Positions 24,986-35,382 of a stretch of 64,000 nucleotides of DNA are shown here, piece after piece. Where the stretch lies: assembly GCA_963575745.1 (NCBI GenBank), contig CAUYUJ010014183.1, positions 1,054,240 through 1,118,239 on the forward strand, written 5' to 3'. Below the pieces are notes generated by a model that worked only from the letters and a program-made list of their open reading frames with translations, searched no databases and was not told the DNA's origin. Origin of the DNA: Prorocentrum cordatum (taxonomy: Eukaryota > Sar > Dinophyceae > Prorocentrales > Prorocentraceae). The first letter of the stretch is position 1, and every line of letters begins with the position of its first letter. The position numbers and the translations under genes are program-made.

Positions 24986-25445
24986 TGCCTGGGCGACCTG
25001 GACACGTGAAAACACGCGTTTCGCTCAAGACGTTGTCAGCACATCCTCATGCTAGACATCCGCCTGGGCAACCTGGACACGTGCAAACAAGCGTCTCGCT
25101 CGAGACATCCTCAACAAATGCTCATGCTAGACATCCGCCTGGGCGACCTGGACACGTGAAAACAAGCCTCTGGTTCGAGACATCCTCAACAAATCCTCAT
25201 GCTAGACATCTGTCTGGGCCACCTGGAGGCGTGAAACCAAGCGTCTCGCTCGAGACATCCTCAAGACCTGGGCACGTGAAAACAAGCATTTTACTTCAGA
25301 GATCCTCTGAATTCTGGTCCCCAGGAGAAGACAATCTATCACACAAAACAAGCGTTTCGCTCGAGACATCCTCAACAAATTCTGAAAAACTAGCGTTTCG
25401 CTCGAGACATCCTCAATTTTTAATTCGCCGGCCCTACGCGACCTC
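24986..25445. repeat. 75-bp tandem repeats carrying the CGAGACATCC motif
   Basis: GCCTGGGCGACCTGGACACG starts near 24986, 25061 and 25136, with a diverged copy near 25211. Each unit holds AAACAAGCGTCTCGCTCGAG-type sequence and TCATGCTAGACATC. The end of the interval returns to the plain GCGTTTCGCTCGAGACATCC repeat and a CGCCGGCC(C/T) block. Confidence 0.88.
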
Positions 25446-25850
25446 GTTATTTATCGCAACATGTCGGGAAGAAGGCGCAGCTCGAATGCAGGACTTGACA
25501 CGTGTCTTCCTCCTCCTCCTCCTCCTCTTCTGCGTCCTCCTCCTCCTCCCATACATCTAACAGAACTCGCCTGAACGCACGTGTTGGAGCTGGCGTCGCA
25601 GGTATCGTGTGTACCCGAGTAAACAGATGTCCCACAAGCGCAAGGCACGGTCGTCGCTGCTGCCGTACCGTCGGTAGTGCTGCATGCTGCCTCGGGCGAT
25701 CCCAAGGCCCTCTCGGACCGTCTTGGAGCTCTTTGGGGGCCCTGAGGGAACTCTTTGGGGGCCGTGTGGACCTGGGAAGCCTAATCTATAGGCACATACG
25801 TAAGAACACACGGATTCGCTGGGGGCCTGGATTACGCTGGATCGTCGTCG
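25446..25850. other. No gene seen; short CTC tract
   Basis: A CTC/TCC run at about 25508-25555, then mixed sequence with repeated CTCTTTGGGGGCC words. No supported gene. Confidence 0.45.
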
Positions 25851-27510
25851 TCGTCGCCGCCGCCGCCACCGCGACGTCGTCGTCGTCGCGCTGTCCTCGA
25901 TCCCTCGATCGTGTAAGCGTGGGCTCTACAGACCCCCAAGAGACCCTCCAAGAGAACCCCCGGAGACCCCCCCACGCAAGGCTCTAAGATGAGACTTTGT
26001 CGTCGTCGTCGCCGCCGCCGCCACCGCGACGTCGTCGTCGTCGTCGTCGCGCTGTCCTCGATCACTCGATCGTGAAAGCGTGGGCTCTACAGACCCCCAA
26101 GAAACCCTCCAAGAGAACCCCGAGACACCCCACGCAAGGCTCTAAGATGAGACTTTGTCGTCGTCGTCGCCGCCGCCGCCACCGCGACGTCGTCGGATCG
26201 TGAAAGCGTGGGCTCTACAGACCCCCAAGAGACCCTCCAAGAGAACCCCAAGACACCGCTCCACGCAAGGCTCTAAGATGAGACTTTGTCGTCGTCGTCG
26301 CCGCCGCCGCCACCGCGACGTCGTCGTCGTGGGCTCTACAGACCCCCAAGAGACCCTCCAAGAGACCCCCCACGCAAGGCTCTAAGATGAGACTTTGTCG
26401 TCGTCGTCGCCGCCGCCGCCCTGTCCTCGATCCCTCGATCGTGTAAGCGTGGGCTCTACAGACCCTCAAGAGACCCTCCAAGAGAACCCCAAGAGACCCC
26501 CCCACGCAAGGCTCTAAGATGAGACTTTGTCGTCGTCGTCGCCGCCGCCGCCACCGCGACGTCGTCGTCGTCGTCGCGCTGTCCTCGATCACTCGATCGT
26601 GAAAGCGTGGGCTCTACAGACCCCCCAGGAGACCCTCCCAGAGAACCCCAAGACACCGCTCCACGCAAGGCTCTAAGATGAGACTTTGTCGTCGTCGTCG
26701 CCGCCGCCGCCACCGCGCGTGGGCTCTACAGACCCCCAAGAGACCCTCCAAGAGACCCCCCACGCAAGGCTCTAAGATGAGACTTTGTCGTCGTCGTCGC
26801 CGCCGCCGCCCTGTCCTCGATCCCTCGATCGTGTAAGCGTGGGCTCTACAGACCCTCAAGAGACCCTCCAAGAGAACCCCAAGAGACCCCCCCACGCAAG
26901 GCTCTAAGATGAGACTTTGTCGTCGTCATCGCCGCCGCCGCCGCCACCGCGACGTCGTCGTCGTCGTCGCGCTGTCCTCGAGCCCTCGATCGTGTAAGCG
27001 TGGGCTCTGCAGACCCCCAAGAGACCCTCCCAGAGAACCCCCGGAGACCCCCCCACGAGAGGCTCTAAGATGAGACTTTGTCGTCGTCGTCGCCGCCGCC
27101 GCCACCGCGACGTGGTCGTCATCGTCGCGCTGTCCTCGATCCCTCGATCGTGTAAGCGTGGGCTCTACAAACCGTCAAGAGACCCTCCAAGAGAACCCCA
27201 AGAGACCCCCCCACGCAAGGCTCTAAGATGAGACTTTGTCGTCGTCGTCGTCGCCGCCGCCGCCACCGCGACGTCGTCGTCGTCGTCGCGCTGTCCTCGA
27301 TCCCTCGATCGTGTAAGCGTGGGCTCTACAGACCCTCCAGAGACCCTCCAAGAGAACCCCAAGAGACCCCCCCACGCAAGGCTCTAAGATGAGACTTTGT
27401 CGTCGTGGTGGACGCCGCCGCCACCGCGACGTCGTCGTCGTCGCGCTGTCCTCGACCCGTCGATCATGTAAGCGTGGACTCTACAAACCGTCCAAGAGAA
27501 CCCCAAGAGA

Positions 27511-27548
<38 letters not shown>

Positions 27549-27550
27549 CT
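25851..27550. repeat. GTC-rich tandem array, units of about 100-165 bp
   Basis: The landmark GGCTCTAAGATGAGACTTTG occurs about eleven times between 25980 and 27400. Between landmarks, GTC/GCC triplets are followed by CTCGATC(C/A)CTCGATCGTG, GCGTGGGCTCTACAGACC and CAAGAGACCCTCC words. Unit length varies (roughly 100, 110, 130, 160) through loss of inner blocks. A plain (GTC)n run ends the array at about 27508-27545. Arg/Val/Asp-rich frames are artefacts of the triplets. Confidence 0.93.
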
Positions 27551-27599
27551 CCCAGAGCCTTCGGGGCCTCTCCTTGGCCCTCCTACGGAAAATCCTGCA

Positions 27600-28540
27600 A
27601 AACCTAGCGAATTAGTCGAGACATCCTCGAAATTCCTGCGCGCTGGACGCGGCACGCGCGAGACATCCTCGGAATTCCTGCGCGCGAGTCTTCCTTTGCA
27701 TCCAAGTCCTGACCGAACTGATCTGGATCTGAAGCTCGAGCTTCCTGAACACATAGTAGCTGCCCCAGAGCTAATTGACAGGGGGACATGCCAGGAGGAC
27801 GCGCCGCGAAACGTCCCCAGGGACGCGCCAGGCGACGTGCCAAGGGACGTGCCATGGGGTCGCACCGTAGGCCGTGCCAAGGGGACGCGCTACGGGACAT
27901 CCTCAAAATTCCTGCGCGCGGGACGTGGCACGCGCGAGACATCTTCCGAATTCCTGCGAGCGGGACGTGAAAACAAGCATTTCGCCTGAGACATCCTCTG
28001 AATTCTGGCCCCCCACGAGGCCCCCGCTCGAGACATCCCCAAGTTTGCAGAAACCAGCGTTTCGCTCGAGACATCCTCAACAAATTATGAAAAACAAGCG
28101 TTTCGCTCGAGACATCCGGTCAAAATTCTAAGAAATCCTGACAAAACAAACGAATTAGTCGAGACATCCTCGAAATTCCTGCGCGCGGGACGCGGCCCGC
28201 GCGAGACATCCTTGGAATTCCCGCGAGCGGGACACGAAAACAAGCATTTCGCCTGAGACATCCTCTGAATTCTGGCCCCCCGCTCGAGACATCTCCAAAT
28301 TTTGCGAAAACCAGCGTTTCGCTCGAGACATCCTCCACAAACTATGTAAAATAAGCGTTTCGCTCGAGACATCCTGCCAAAGTTCTAAGAAATCCTGACA
28401 AAACAAGCGAATTAGTCGAGACATCCTCGAAATTCCTGCGCGCGGGACGCGGCACGCGCGAGACATCCTCGGAATTCCTGCGCGCGGGGCGCTTTTCCGA
28501 GTCGCGGTCGGGGCTCCAGACCCCGTTATTTTTCGAGGAT
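27600..28540. repeat. Second cluster of CGAGACATCCTC repeats
   Basis: CGAGACATCC(T/C) recurs every 30-60 bp, about sixteen times, in three settings: GCGTTTCGCTCGAGACATCC, AATTAGTCGAGACATCCTCG and CGCGCGAGACATCCT. It is interleaved with GAATTCCTGCGCGCGGGACG. A partial copy of the 24.2-kb duplication is embedded at about 27688-27900. Confidence 0.92.
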
Positions 28541-28860
28541 TCTGCGAAAAACGCTCCGCACCCTCTTTTTTACGAGGGAAAGCGGGGGTCTGCGGACCCC
28601 GTTATTTATCGAGGATCCGAGATGGGGGGCGAACTTTCCTCGAGCGGGCACGCACAAAACGCACTTTTTCTAAAAAAATCAGCACTTTACCTCGTTATTT
28701 ATCGCAAATAATTTCGCCGGCGCTTGACCCGTCAGATCCGGGGGTAAACGGCTAAAAGAGAACCCTGGGCCCGCGCCCTTTCCGGGAAAAAACGATACCG
28801 GTACCGATGCGCCCTGGACCTCCTCCGGGCGTTTCGCTCTGAGCACCACGCCGAGGAAAA
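28541..28860. other. Spacer with TTATTTATCG blocks
   Basis: Contains GACCCCGTTATTT(A/T)TCGAGGAT repeated at about 28520 and 28595, a CGCCGGCG block and the AGAGAACCCTGGGCC block. No gene. Confidence 0.6.
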
Positions 28861-29975
28861 CATGATGGACCCACGAACCCGGAAAGGGATATAGACATGT
28901 GGAGCATGGACACGTTTTCACGATACCCAACTGGGCAACACCTCACGAAACATCCCACGAGACACTTCACGAAACATCCCACGAGACACCTCACGAAACA
29001 TTCCACGAGACACCTCACGAAACATTCCACGAGACACCCCGCGAAACATTCCACGAGACACCCCACGAAACATTCCACGACGACAGGCAACCACTCAACC
29101 AAGGCGGTGTGGTCGTGCTGGGGAGTGGTCGTGCTGGGGTGTGGTCGTGCTGGGGGGTGGTCGTGCTGGGGGGTGGTCGTGTGGGGGGGGGGTGGTCGTG
29201 CTGGGGGGGTGGTCGTGCGTGCTGGGGCGTGGTCGTGCTGGGGCGTGGTCGTGCTGGGGCGTGGTCGTGCTGGGGTGTGGTCGTGCTGTGGTGAGGTCGT
29301 GCTGGGGTGTGGTCGTGCTGGGGTGTGGTCTTGCTGGGGTGGGTCGTGCTGGGGTCGGGTCGTGCTGGGGTGTGGTCGTGCTGGGGTGTGGTCGTTCTGG
29401 GGTGTGGTCGTGCTGGGGTGTGGTCGTGCTAGGGTGGGGTCGTGCTGGGGTGGGGTCGTGCTGGGGTGTGGTCGTGCTGGGGTGTGGTCGTGCTGGGGTG
29501 TGGTCGTGCTGGGGCGTGGTCGTGCTGGGGTGGGGTCGTGCTGGGGGGGTCGTGCTGGTCGTGCTGGGGTGGTCCGCACCCTGTGATTTATCGATCGGGT
29601 CGTGCTGGGGTGTGGTCGTGCTGGTGCTGGGGTGTGGTCGTGCTGGGGTGTGGTCGTGCTGGGGTGTGGTCGTGCTGGGGTGTGGTCGTGCTGGGGTGTG
29701 GTCGTGCTGGGGCGTGGTTGTGCTGGGCGTGGTCGTGCTGGGGTGTGGTCATGCTGGGGGTGTGGTCGTGCTGAGGTGTCCCGCACCCTGTGATTTATCG
29801 ATCGGGATTTCAAAAACAAGCGTTTCGCCTGAGACATCCTCAAAATTTAATCCGCCGGCCTCCTTCGACCTCGATATTCATCAGGGAAAGAATCCGCCGG
29901 CCTCCTTCAAGTTGGGCACCGGGGACATGTTTACATAAAGAGAACCCTGGGCCTACGCCCTTTCCGGGAAAAAAC
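28861..29975. repeat. Composite satellite module, copy 4
   Basis: Full leader (28861), 24-bp units, 16-bp G-rich satellite (about 29107-29780, interrupted by GCACCCTGTGATTTATCGAT at about 29575) and complete tail through AGAGAACCCTGGGCC. It is the closest relative of copy 1. Confidence 0.95.
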
Positions 29976-30250
29976 GGCCGTGGCGGCGCGTGACCTCCGG
30001 GACGAGCAGCGCCATCGGTCCACCTCTTCCTTTCCTGAGGCCCAGCCGCTCGCTAATCGATGGCAGGAGTACCCAACCCCATGAGAAGCACCCCGACGAG
30101 CGAAGGCGTCTCGCCAGCGCACATAAGGAAGATATGCGGGGCTAAAACATATACACCACCACCACCACGTCCCTCGCCCCCTTCATCTCACGAAAGAAGA
30201 AAGGAAGAGGAGGGAAGAGTAGGGAGGCGGAATGGAGGTGGGGATGGTGT

Positions 30251-30845
30251 ATCCGCCGGCCCCCTTGTGGGGCCACCAGGCTGGAGACCGGAGGTTCGCA
30301 GTTTCCTGTGCCAGTTACAGCTTCCAGTGTCCACTGTTACAGTTATGCTTCTTGCTGCTTACTGTTCCTTGTTACAATTATGCTTCTTGCTGCTAACTGT
30401 TCCTTGTTGATGGACCGCGCGAGGGGGGAGGCCCAAAACGGACACTTTTACCACGCCCACATCATATTGTCTGAATTGCTGGGGTGGGTAATGAATGACA
30501 CCCCTCACCCAGATCGGCGGGGTCAGGGTCCAAAAACACATAGGATTTGCCACATCTGAAATCTGGTGGCACCCCTCAAACAGATCCGTAGGGTCAGGGT
30601 CCAAAAACACATGGGATTCGCTACATTTCTAACATTTCCTGACACCCCTCACACAGATCGGCGGGGTCAGGGCCCAAAAACACAGAAGATTTGCCACATT
30701 TCTGGAATTCGGTGGCACCCCTCATGCAGATCGGCGGGGTCAGGGTCCAAAAACACATGGGATTTGATACATGTCTAAACTTTCCTTACACCCATCATGC
30801 AGATCGGCGCGGTCAGGGTCCACAAACACTAGGGATTCTCTACAT
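30251..30845. repeat. Dispersed element with 73-bp repeats, copy 2, abutting the Helitron gene
   Basis: The same leader as at 14014 (ATCCGCCGGCCCCCTTGTGG at 30251) and about five 73-bp units marked by CACCCCTCA and AGATCGGCGGGGTCAGGG. The last, diverged unit (near 30800-30845) runs directly into the 3' end of the Helitron reading frame. Confidence 0.9.
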
Positions 30846-33800
30846 TGGTTGGTGTCACGACAGCTCGGTCAGAGTAGAAACTTGCCCACTGCGCAGGCTG
30901 TACCGTCTCAAACCCGTCGTAAACCCACTTCATCAGATCTGCGCTGGTGGCGTCCGGGCCCAAGGAAGGGTGCGACGGGGCCTCCGCAACAGCTGGTTGC
31001 ATCTCTGATCCGTTAATGGCGCAACCAGGTCGGGGCAACTGTCCGTCGCCGACGCTTAGGCAGAAGGAAGCGTAGTCAGCATCTAGACGTGCTCGCATGT
31101 TCTGAGTGAGTTTGTGTCGGGCGACAGACCCGTCTTGCCACCAAGGTAATGCAGCGATTGTGTGAGCGGCCACTTGCTCGCGATCGATGTATCGCAACAC
31201 AGGTGGAATTTGTCTGAAATCGCCTCCGAGCAGGACTGGCTTGCCCCCGAAAAGGCGGTCGCAACACATCAATTGACGACAGCATTGATCGACGGCCTCG
31301 AACATACTACGCGACGCAGTGGGCGCCTCGTCCCAAACAATGACGGCAGCATCGCGGATGAGGCGGGCAGCGACAGATTGACCTTTGACATTGCTTTTGC
31401 AACCGTCGAGCGGCACAGGAACAGGCAGTTTGAACCGTGAATGCGCAGTACGCCCTCCAGGCAACAGCAGGGAAGCGATTCCGGACATGGCCACGGCAAG
31501 AGCAATCCGCCCGCTCATGCGTACGTAATGCAGAACTTTTCGGTACAGATGTGTTTTGCCCGTGCCCGCAGGCCCGTCTACGTAGTGAAGGGTGGGCTCC
31601 GTGGTCGGGGCAACGCCGTCGACCACGCGAATAACAGCATCGAACACAGCCTGCTGATCAGCATTGAGCTCTAACTTGTCATGGGCGGCTTTTTCCCAGT
31701 TCATTTGTTCTGGATTCCGCAGTTCGGCATTGCACTCGTTAGCGTTTCGTTCCTGTGGTGTGAGGTCGGCTGTTGGGCTGGGAGGCGGCACGCCCAGGTC
31801 GACCATTGATGCGCCGTATCTAGCCAGGGCTTCCTGTGTGTATCGGTAAAGCTCGCACGCCACATGTGGCGTCACATGGTGGTGCTCAGATAGTACCTGG
31901 AGGAATTGTTGCCAGATACGGGGTGGATCATGCACGCCGAGCCACACAAGAGACTCTGCAATAATATCTGCCAAGCGTTTCGTGCTTCGGAGGACCGTGG
32001 CAGCCTCGCGCAACATGTTGAGCGTTTCAGCATCATCATGCAGCAACCCGAGTTCACGCGCTTGGTTCTGAAATGTGGGCTCGGCGTCTGAATGGGTAGG
32101 TGATCGCAGACTGTCCCAGCTGACAGCGTCTTTTCCGGTGACGTGCAGAAGCAGGAGGCGTAGGTAGTACAGCTCGCCGGACCCAGGCTTCACATGAGAG
32201 ATCCGGCCAATGACAGTGCCGCTGCGAGGCCGATGCTTGCGCGGCAGCCAACGATGATGTTTGGAATCCCAGGTGAAATGGCTCGGGACCTCGGGGTATC
32301 GTAAGTTGCGGATGAGATTGGCGACGTCGGGTTTCAGTGAAGGCGCCGATGCATTCAAGGACAACCAGGCTTGAAGTTTCGTTTGTGCCACGATGGCGCG
32401 GTTTACGGAGGCTTGCTCTTGACCAGCTGTGAACTGAACCGATTGGTGCAGCGGCAGGTGCACAGGGAGGCGCTCAACTGCGTGGGACTGTCCATGCAGT
32501 TCAAAACCCATCAAGCGCCATGCCGCTTCCGGCGCCCCGACATACCGTGAGTCCAAATAGTCGGACACTTCATCATGGACCTTCTGTAAGCATGCGCGGT
32601 CTGGTCCCTTGTATGTGTATTTGTAAAGGTATTTCACTGCCTTGATGGATGTGCAAACCTCCACGTTTATGTGGCATTGCATGACCTCCAGGAGGTAGGG
32701 ATTGTAAGGGACCACGTGTCGTGAATCGAGGAGGCCACTTTTAGCAGTTCGGACAGGATCAGTCTGTCTACGCCGGTATTGCGGATACACGTTCACATTT
32801 CCGAGGGTCTCGTCGTTCCAGGCTTTCGGGAAATGCTTGGAGCAGACTCCATCGACCATGCAGGGGCATGACGGATTCAGCAGCCCGCACGGGCCATGGA
32901 TCATATGCTGGTCCACGAGTGCGTACAATTCTGGCTGCGACACGGGATCAGGCAGTTCGGCCGAGACGAGGCGGTCGATGTGGCTCGGTGAACGGGGTTT
33001 GTCGGCGTCTTCGAGTATGAGCAAAATATGCGCATGCGGGAGGCCTCGCCTTTGGAACTCGACAACGTAACTGTGGGCTTTGACTTTGCCGAGGACGTGT
33101 TCTTTGGACAGCAGCTTCAGAAGGACTTTCAACTTAGCTCGGAAAACTCGTGCCACTAACTCTGAACGGTTATGCGCGGCCTCCCCCGGACGAAGATTGC
33201 GTTGAACCTCTGGCCATCGAGGATTGGCAGTGCAAGTTATGAACAGGTCTGGGCGGCCAAACTTCGCCACCAGCGCCATTGCGTCAAGATATAATTGGTG
33301 AAGCGCGCGGGGACTTCCACCAAACGTTGCGGGCAAGATGATAGGCGTGCCCGGCACAGGAGGCGGGATGGTGGTGTCGGTAACTGGCGACTGGAATTTG
33401 CTCTCAGTATGTGGATCTGGTGACAAAGGGTGCCCAACTGTTGCGCGTGCGTCAGTGTCAACTCTGGTTGCCTTTTTGGGGGCGCCCATGGGCCTATCGT
33501 CTTGGTGTGTGAGGTAGTCCATCAGACCACGCAAAAAGTCGATGCGAAGCTGATCTTGATTGCGTCGTATCCAATCGAGACGCATTGACTCTACTTTGGC
33601 CCAAGCATCTACCAAATACTGCTGGAACAGACGACCGGCTCCGTGCGGCAGTTCGACCGCATCGGCATCGTGCGGGTGTCGTTGCATCAATCGATGGGCG
33701 TAGAAATCTGCCATTGAGATTTTACGAGGTTGCAGTGTGGTCGACTCAGGGCGCCCAAAAACAGCGCATGAGTAACCGAGGACTCCGTCGACGTGAATCA

Positions 33801-34956
33801 AAGGATATGTCAAGGGATCAACATGTTCACTCAAGTATGACAGCTTGTGCGTGGAGGGGGCGTCGGCAGAGGAACGTCGATCATAAATTGTGATGAAATG
33901 ATCAGGAAGCGGGCCCTCTCCCACAATGACGCAAGAGACCTCAGCAGAAGATGGGCGATTGTATGTCCGAGGGTCCTTGACCACGCCCCCCGCGAACCTG
34001 AGAGCATGCTGTGATGCATGACCACGTTCGGCAGTTGTCGACTCATGGACTTGGATTTGTTCGTGCATGCTACGCAGATGCTGGGGGTACGGGTTTCTGG
34101 GCATCATCGCCGTGCGCGTGTCGGTGGCGTCCAGTGTAGGATCTTGCCTGTGCGCGGGCATTTGTACGAGTTCCGTGAGCATGTGAAGCAGTCGTGTCAG
34201 AATGTGCGGGTTGAGTTGTGGGAAAGCGGCTGCTCGGAGGTCGGTGCTTTCGTTGGCGTCGTAAACATAAAGCTGCGCGTACCTTGGACGTCCGCTTTCT
34301 GGATAAAGGTTGCCAGCGATGTGATAGGCACGCCCGTGGAGGATGTAAACTGGAGGGCCTCTGCTGCCTGCTCCCGGTCGGGGCGATCCCGAAGCGGGCC
34401 CTCGCATGTCTGAGAACGATGCGAACGCCATGGCTCCATTGTATGAGCGAATGTTGGCTTGGAAATCAGCAGCGTCAGGGTGACCAGTGACAGGACCAAG
34501 AAGTGCGGCTAGCACCGGTGGCGCGGGTTCCAGAACGGGCAGGTCCGCCAGTGCACCATGGCGGCAGCAGAGCGAGAAGGCTTTCGCGCCAGAGGATGTG
34601 CGAACGCGTTCAGCTGTGAAATGAAGCGCGCCGCAATGCGGGCACTGGTGCTCGAAGTGCCCGGATGAAGACAATGAGTGATCAGGAACTTGCCCGAACG
34701 TGTATGCATCGAGGACCTGGGCTGCAGCCAAATGGCCGATACGGAAACCGTCTTTGGAATTGTGTCTACGTGGGCGGAACCAGGGAACATGGGTCGAGCA
34801 CACACGTACGCATTTGCCTGAAAGGCCACAGGGCAGGTTTCCCTGGCGCGGACACCAGTCTACGGCGCATGGAGGGACGTCGAGTTGAGGGATTGTGGAC
34901 TGGGTGTGTCGTCGGGTCAAGGCGGCCACTCCTTGACGCAGGGCGGCTGATATCAT
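30829..34956 (-). CDS. Helitron Rep/helicase (RepHel), C-terminally truncated
   Basis: A single 1375-codon minus-strand frame. Near residue 100 there is a zinc-finger-like CPHCGALHF followed by FSLCC, as in Helitron proteins. The Helitron N-terminal/Rep region follows (LFITCTANPRWPEV, then RRGLPHAHILLIL near residue 640, where HAH is the HUH metal-binding motif). The tyrosine motif is KYLYKYTYKGPD near residue 777. The C-terminal part is a PIF1/RecD-type helicase: GPAGTGKT (Walker A, ~1130), VIVWDEAP (Walker B, ~1208), GGDFRQIPPV (~1245) and LTQNMRA (~1284). It should nick and move single-stranded DNA in rolling-circle transposition. The last host-like residues are TPTN; the final VENP and the stop come from the adjoining 73-bp repeat, so helicase motifs V and VI are missing and the copy is probably inactive. 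The frame is intronless over 4.1 kb, unlike the split genes nearby. The start is the first in-frame Met; an upstream exon is possible. Confidence 0.93.
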   Translation of the reverse strand: MISAALRQGVAALTRRHTQSTIPQLDVPPCAVDWCPRQGNLPCGLSGKCVRVCSTHVPWFRPRRHNSKDGFRIGHLAAAQVLDAYTFGQVPDHSLSSSGHFEHQCPHCGALHFTAERVRTSSGAKAFSLCCRHGALADLPVLEPAPPVLAALLGPVTGHPDAADFQANIRSYNGAMAFASFSDMRGPASGSPRPGAGSRGPPVYILHGRAYHIAGNLYPESGRPRYAQLYVYDANESTDLRAAAFPQLNPHILTRLLHMLTELVQMPAHRQDPTLDATDTRTAMMPRNPYPQHLRSMHEQIQVHESTTAERGHASQHALRFAGGVVKDPRTYNRPSSAEVSCVIVGEGPLPDHFITIYDRRSSADAPSTHKLSYLSEHVDPLTYPLIHVDGVLGYSCAVFGRPESTTLQPRKISMADFYAHRLMQRHPHDADAVELPHGAGRLFQQYLVDAWAKVESMRLDWIRRNQDQLRIDFLRGLMDYLTHQDDRPMGAPKKATRVDTDARATVGHPLSPDPHTESKFQSPVTDTTIPPPVPGTPIILPATFGGSPRALHQLYLDAMALVAKFGRPDLFITCTANPRWPEVQRNLRPGEAAHNRSELVARVFRAKLKVLLKLLSKEHVLGKVKAHSYVVEFQRRGLPHAHILLILEDADKPRSPSHIDRLVSAELPDPVSQPELYALVDQHMIHGPCGLLNPSCPCMVDGVCSKHFPKAWNDETLGNVNVYPQYRRRQTDPVRTAKSGLLDSRHVVPYNPYLLEVMQCHINVEVCTSIKAVKYLYKYTYKGPDRACLQKVHDEVSDYLDSRYVGAPEAAWRLMGFELHGQSHAVERLPVHLPLHQSVQFTAGQEQASVNRAIVAQTKLQAWLSLNASAPSLKPDVANLIRNLRYPEVPSHFTWDSKHHRWLPRKHRPRSGTVIGRISHVKPGSGELYYLRLLLLHVTGKDAVSWDSLRSPTHSDAEPTFQNQARELGLLHDDAETLNMLREAATVLRSTKRLADIIAESLVWLGVHDPPRIWQQFLQVLSEHHHVTPHVACELYRYTQEALARYGASMVDLGVPPPSPTADLTPQERNANECNAELRNPEQMNWEKAAHDKLELNADQQAVFDAVIRVVDGVAPTTEPTLHYVDGPAGTGKTHLYRKVLHYVRMSGRIALAVAMSGIASLLLPGGRTAHSRFKLPVPVPLDGCKSNVKGQSVAARLIRDAAVIVWDEAPTASRSMFEAVDQCCRQLMCCDRLFGGKPVLLGGDFRQIPPVLRYIDREQVAAHTIAALPWWQDGSVARHKLTQNMRARLDADYASFCLSVGDGQLPRPGCAINGSEMQPAVAEAPSHPSLGPDATSADLMKWVYDGFETVQPAQWASFYSDRAVVTPTNVENP

Positions 34957-35382
34957 CTGGCCCCTTTGGGGTCCTCAGGCGTGTGAAATGGTATCCGTCT
35001 CCTGATCCTCCCCCACCCGAGTCCGACGCTTTGTTTTTAGACGGGGCGTCCGGCGGTCACCCCAGCAAGAGAGAGGGGCCGAAAACGGCCCCAAAAACAC
35101 CCAAGACGGCCCCAGGGGGGCTCGAAACGTTGGTAAAGATGAGGTAATCGAAACGACCTCACAGGCCCTTCCCTAAAGTGACACCAATTTCACACGATTC
35201 GGATGTGTACTCCGCGAAGCGAGGGGCATCTTACGCTCGGCGCAGCGTTTGCAGACACGCCCACGATCACGTCGTCCTCGGCGCACTGTACCTGTCTTTC
35301 TGGATGGGTTCGCGCACCCTTTGCCGCGAGGCCCACGGCACGGGACTCGTCCGTGAGAGCAGGCCGAGCAGAAGTCGGATGG
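34957..35382. other. Gap between Cys-rich frames and Helitron ORF
   Basis: About 430 bp without a continuous minus-strand frame. It may be an intron joining the Cys-rich region to the Rep/helicase, or a 5' untranslated region. It contains GGGGCCGAAAACGGCCCC (about 35075-35092), an imperfect palindrome. No splice sites could be fixed. Confidence 0.45.

Noticed and set aside
25000-28500. CRISPR-like look of regularly recurring 20-25 bp repeats with variable spacers
   Set aside because: Repeats are imperfect and spacing varies from 30 to over 100 bp, the 'spacers' are themselves repeated, no cas gene is present, and the sequence looks eukaryotic.
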